Assembly: GCA_964519835.1 (NCBI GenBank)
Contig: CAZFLD010000118.1
Location: forward strand, 1-9,625
Source: CAZFLD01 sp964519835
GTDB lineage: Bacteria; Spirochaetota; Spirochaetia; DSM-27196; CAZFLD01
DNA: 9,625 nt
Direction: 5' to 3'
Shown here: positions 7,566-9,625 of the stretch, piece after piece
How the letters are laid out: each line of letters opens with the position of its first letter
Position numbering within the stretch: position 1 is the first letter of the stretch
Notes under the pieces: model-generated
What the model was told of the DNA's origin: nothing
The model's database searches: none
What the model saw: only the letters and a program-made list of their open reading frames with translations
Position numbers and translations under genes: made by a program

Positions 7566-9167
7566 ATGAGTATCGGCACAACGTTCTCCCTTTTACACAG
7601 CGGGGGGCCCCGCGGTACCGCCGACCATTCCTATCCTCAGCTTCCCGCCGCGGTATTACATGACCTAAGGATTGGAGAAATAGTAGATCGTGTTGCAAGC
7701 AAGGGTGTGCGAGAACACACCGTTCGGCGGTTTTTCACCACGCCGCTGGACTCTCGGGATGCCATTAAGAACCGCAATCGGCTCTTTGCCGCCATACGGG
7801 CCGACTCGCACCTGCAAAACAGCCTCCGCGACCTCTTGCCGCGCCTTCGGGATCTCTCGATGTTCAGCCGGTCCTCAAAAGAGATCGACCGGCCACTCCT
7901 GCAGGCGGTGTGGCGCGTCGGCGAGCTCGAGATGTTTATCGAGGTTATGGAGGGCCTTGCCGGTGCGATCCCGGCCGGTCACACATGCGCCGGCCTTGCG
8001 GAACTGCGCCGGTACGCCATCGAAGCAACACAACGACCTGAAATCGTGGCCCTCAAGAAGGAGCTTCCCGAGATAAAACAGGGCATCAAGTCGCGCAGGA
8101 GCGTCACCGTCGGCATTAACCTCGATAGCCGCTTTAGGCCGATCGAGGCCACACTCTTGGGCATCCACGAAAAGCCGTTTCGCGAGCAGTCCTTCCTGGC
8201 GGGATTCTTGGGCAAGATCGCCGCCCAAGATGTGACCACAACGACGATTTTTCACAACACTGATTCCAACGATATCGACGAGACCGTTCCGCTTGCACCG
8301 CTCTTCGCCGACTTGGATCGCCTGTTGAAGTCCATGTCCCGACCGCTGTTTCGGATGGTGGATAAGTACACGTCGGTAAACACAAGCCCCCTCGCCGGCC
8401 TCGCCGAAGAACTTGCCCTTGTGCTTGCCCTTTGTGATCTGCTCGACGAGATCGAGAAGATGGGCATGCCGCTTGCCGAGCCGAGCTTTGGTCCGGTTAG
8501 GTATGTAACCGAGCTCTACAATCTTGCTCTTGCCCTGAGCCACGGCGATATACACGAGATCGTGACAAACAACGTAATCGAGTATGAGGGCGAGCTCACC
8601 TACCTGGTGACCGGCCCAAACCGTGGCGGCAAGACAACGTATATCCAAGCCGTCGGCCAGGCTCAGCTGTTTGCGCACCTGGGATTGCCGGTTCCCGCCC
8701 GGCAGGCCACGCTTCCCCTCCACCCGGGCATTCTCGCCCACTTTCCACGACCCGAGACCGAGGCCCTCGAACGCGGTCGCTTTGGCGAGGAAATGGAGCG
8801 GCTTTCGGCCATATTCGACCAGATCACACCCGGGTGTCTTCTTTTATTAAATGAGACCTTCTCATCTACGGGACGAAAGGAGGCGCTTGCCGTCTCCGAG
8901 GATGTTCTTGATGCCCTCGAGAGCGCCGGGGTAACTACCTACTTCTCCACGCACCTCTTGGGCCACGAATTACGGCCACATCGGGTCAACCTCGTTGCGC
9001 GGGCGGAGGACGACCTCGACGGAGGCCATCGCAGAACCTTTGTAGTCGAGCGATCGGAGCACGCCGGAAGGTCATATGCCGAGGATATCGCCCGTCAGTA
9101 TGGGGTGGACCGTGAGGGTCTGCGGCGGCGTCTTCGCAAGGCAGGCATCCACAGCGACGCCGTATAG
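7566..9167 (+). CDS. MutS-related ATPase without mismatch-recognition domains
   Basis: About 533 residues from the chosen ATG. The N-terminal 330 or so residues are mostly helical and resemble the MutS core/lever region, including a Leu-Asp-Ser-Arg-Asp-Ala-Ile-Lys-Asn-Arg segment of the type that opens it. The C-terminal ATPase domain shows a Walker A Gly-Pro-Asn-Arg-Gly-Gly-Lys-Thr-Thr (residues 350-358) and a Walker B Leu-Leu-Leu-Leu-Asn-Glu-Thr-Phe (425-432). It also has a Ser-Thr-His switch (His463) and a late Arg-Ser-Tyr-Ala-Glu-Asp-Ile-Ala that parallels the MutS C-terminal signature. Classical MutS is about 850 residues with an N-terminal Phe-x-Glu mismatch reader, and MutS2 carries a Smr nuclease; neither is present. 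The Walker B aspartate is Asn429, while the catalytic Glu430 is kept. The protein is probably cytosolic, dimeric and DNA-binding. A role in recombination or repair is inferred; the substrate is unknown. Confidence 0.88.
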   Translation: MSIGTTFSLLHSGGPRGTADHSYPQLPAAVLHDLRIGEIVDRVASKGVREHTVRRFFTTPLDSRDAIKNRNRLFAAIRADSHLQNSLRDLLPRLRDLSMFSRSSKEIDRPLLQAVWRVGELEMFIEVMEGLAGAIPAGHTCAGLAELRRYAIEATQRPEIVALKKELPEIKQGIKSRRSVTVGINLDSRFRPIEATLLGIHEKPFREQSFLAGFLGKIAAQDVTTTTIFHNTDSNDIDETVPLAPLFADLDRLLKSMSRPLFRMVDKYTSVNTSPLAGLAEELALVLALCDLLDEIEKMGMPLAEPSFGPVRYVTELYNLALALSHGDIHEIVTNNVIEYEGELTYLVTGPNRGGKTTYIQAVGQAQLFAHLGLPVPARQATLPLHPGILAHFPRPETEALERGRFGEEMERLSAIFDQITPGCLLLLNETFSSTGRKEALAVSEDVLDALESAGVTTYFSTHLLGHELRPHRVNLVARAEDDLDGGHRRTFVVERSEHAGRSYAEDIARQYGVDREGLRRRLRKAGIHSDAV

Positions 9168-9586
9168 AGGGCCAGTGCCGTCCACACAAACAAAAATCCA
9201 ATCAGCCGATCGGTGGGGAACGGCTCGTTGCAGACCAGTGTGCCAAGGATCAGCATTGTCGTGGGCGCGCCTGAGGCCGTACCGCCGGCGATCGCCGATG
9301 CAACCAGGAAAATCCCCACCGGGAGGAGGAACGTCAACTCGGTGGCTAAGCCCGCCGGACCACTCACCGGGAGCCGCTTTTTCATAAGACCGTAGACCCC
9401 AAAGCTCCCGGCGAGGGTCAGGCTGATCCATGGGAAGCTTCCGTAGGCAAGTGTTAGGAACACAACACCGGCAATGGCAAGGCCAAGCGCCACGACCTGC
9501 ACTCGCCCCAATTTCTCGCGCAAGACAAGCACACCCAGCAACACACTCACAAGCGGGTTGATATAGTAGCCAAGCCTTGGGTAATG
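9095..9586 (-). pseudogene. Decayed RarD/EamA-family transporter remnant
   Basis: The frame begins after an in-frame TGA (9589-9587) with Leu-Gly-Tyr-Tyr-Ile-Asn-Pro-Leu-Val, a hallmark found near the middle of RarD proteins (about 300 residues). It continues through hydrophobic helices and a Gly-Leu-Met-Lys-Lys loop to the C-terminal Asn-Glu-Pro-Phe, Phe-Val-Trp-Thr-Ala-Leu-Ala-Leu-Tyr. The N-terminal half is missing, and the last 36 bases of the window show no continuation in any frame. Internally, Gly-Ala-Pro-Thr-Thr runs straight into Met-Leu-Ile-Leu-Gly-Thr-Leu-Val. The region between the Leu-Leu-Pro-Val helix and Asn-Glu-Pro is about 40 residues shorter than in E. coli RarD as I recall it, removing roughly a helical hairpin. 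A GTG at 9550 could start a 151-residue product, but it would not be a working permease. Its last 73 bases overlap the end of the convergent MutS-like gene. Confidence 0.75.
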
Positions 9587-9625
9587 TCACGAACCTTGAT
9601 GCGCGAAATCACGCAAGTGCATACT

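Noticed and set aside
7875..8741. Minus-strand open frame of 288 codons
   Set aside because: It is antisense to the MutS-like gene, whose Walker motifs establish the real strand; no domain is seen in the antisense product.
9072..9590. Minus-strand open frame of 172 codons overlapping the transporter remnant
   Set aside because: It is one frame off the RarD-like reading, cysteine- and arginine-rich, and lacks membrane helices.

Overview
The window holds three protein-coding loci in moderately GC-rich DNA. No RNA gene, insertion sequence or CRISPR array is visible. The organism looks like a diderm bacterium. A spirochaete is plausible because of the relaxed lipobox (Leu-Thr-Thr-Cys), a giant Ig-repeat lipoprotein and the general gene style, but no marker gene proves it. 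The low-lysine, acidic exported protein would suit a marine, saline or alkaline habitat (inference).

Positions 1-7367, minus strand: one uninterrupted reading frame of at least 2455 codons that runs off the left edge. It encodes a lipoprotein signal peptide followed by about 23 consecutive Ig-like beta-sandwich domains. The domains follow a pattern. Three X-Y-Z triplets come first, then an X-like domain, then five alternating a-b pairs, then a Y-Z pair and the start of another X/b domain. Within the a-b array, four domains recur about 1.75 kb further on with strong residue identity, which points to an old internal duplication. The frame has no ATG, GTG or TTG start before its signal peptide. 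The best start is a CTG placed 9 bases after an AGGA ribosome-binding site.

Positions 7368-7565: a divergent intergenic region. It holds a candidate promoter and a nested stem-loop in the leader of the lipoprotein gene, and a Shine-Dalgarno site for the plus-strand gene. Positions 7566-9167, plus strand: a compact MutS-related ATPase (about 533 residues) with the core and ATPase parts but no room for the mismatch-reading domains.

Positions 9095-9586, minus strand: remains of a RarD/EamA-type inner-membrane transporter. It lacks its N-terminal half and about 40 internal residues, and its end overlaps the end of the MutS-like gene. The genes do not form one pathway: this is a divergent pair (surface protein and DNA-transaction ATPase) with a decayed transporter behind it.
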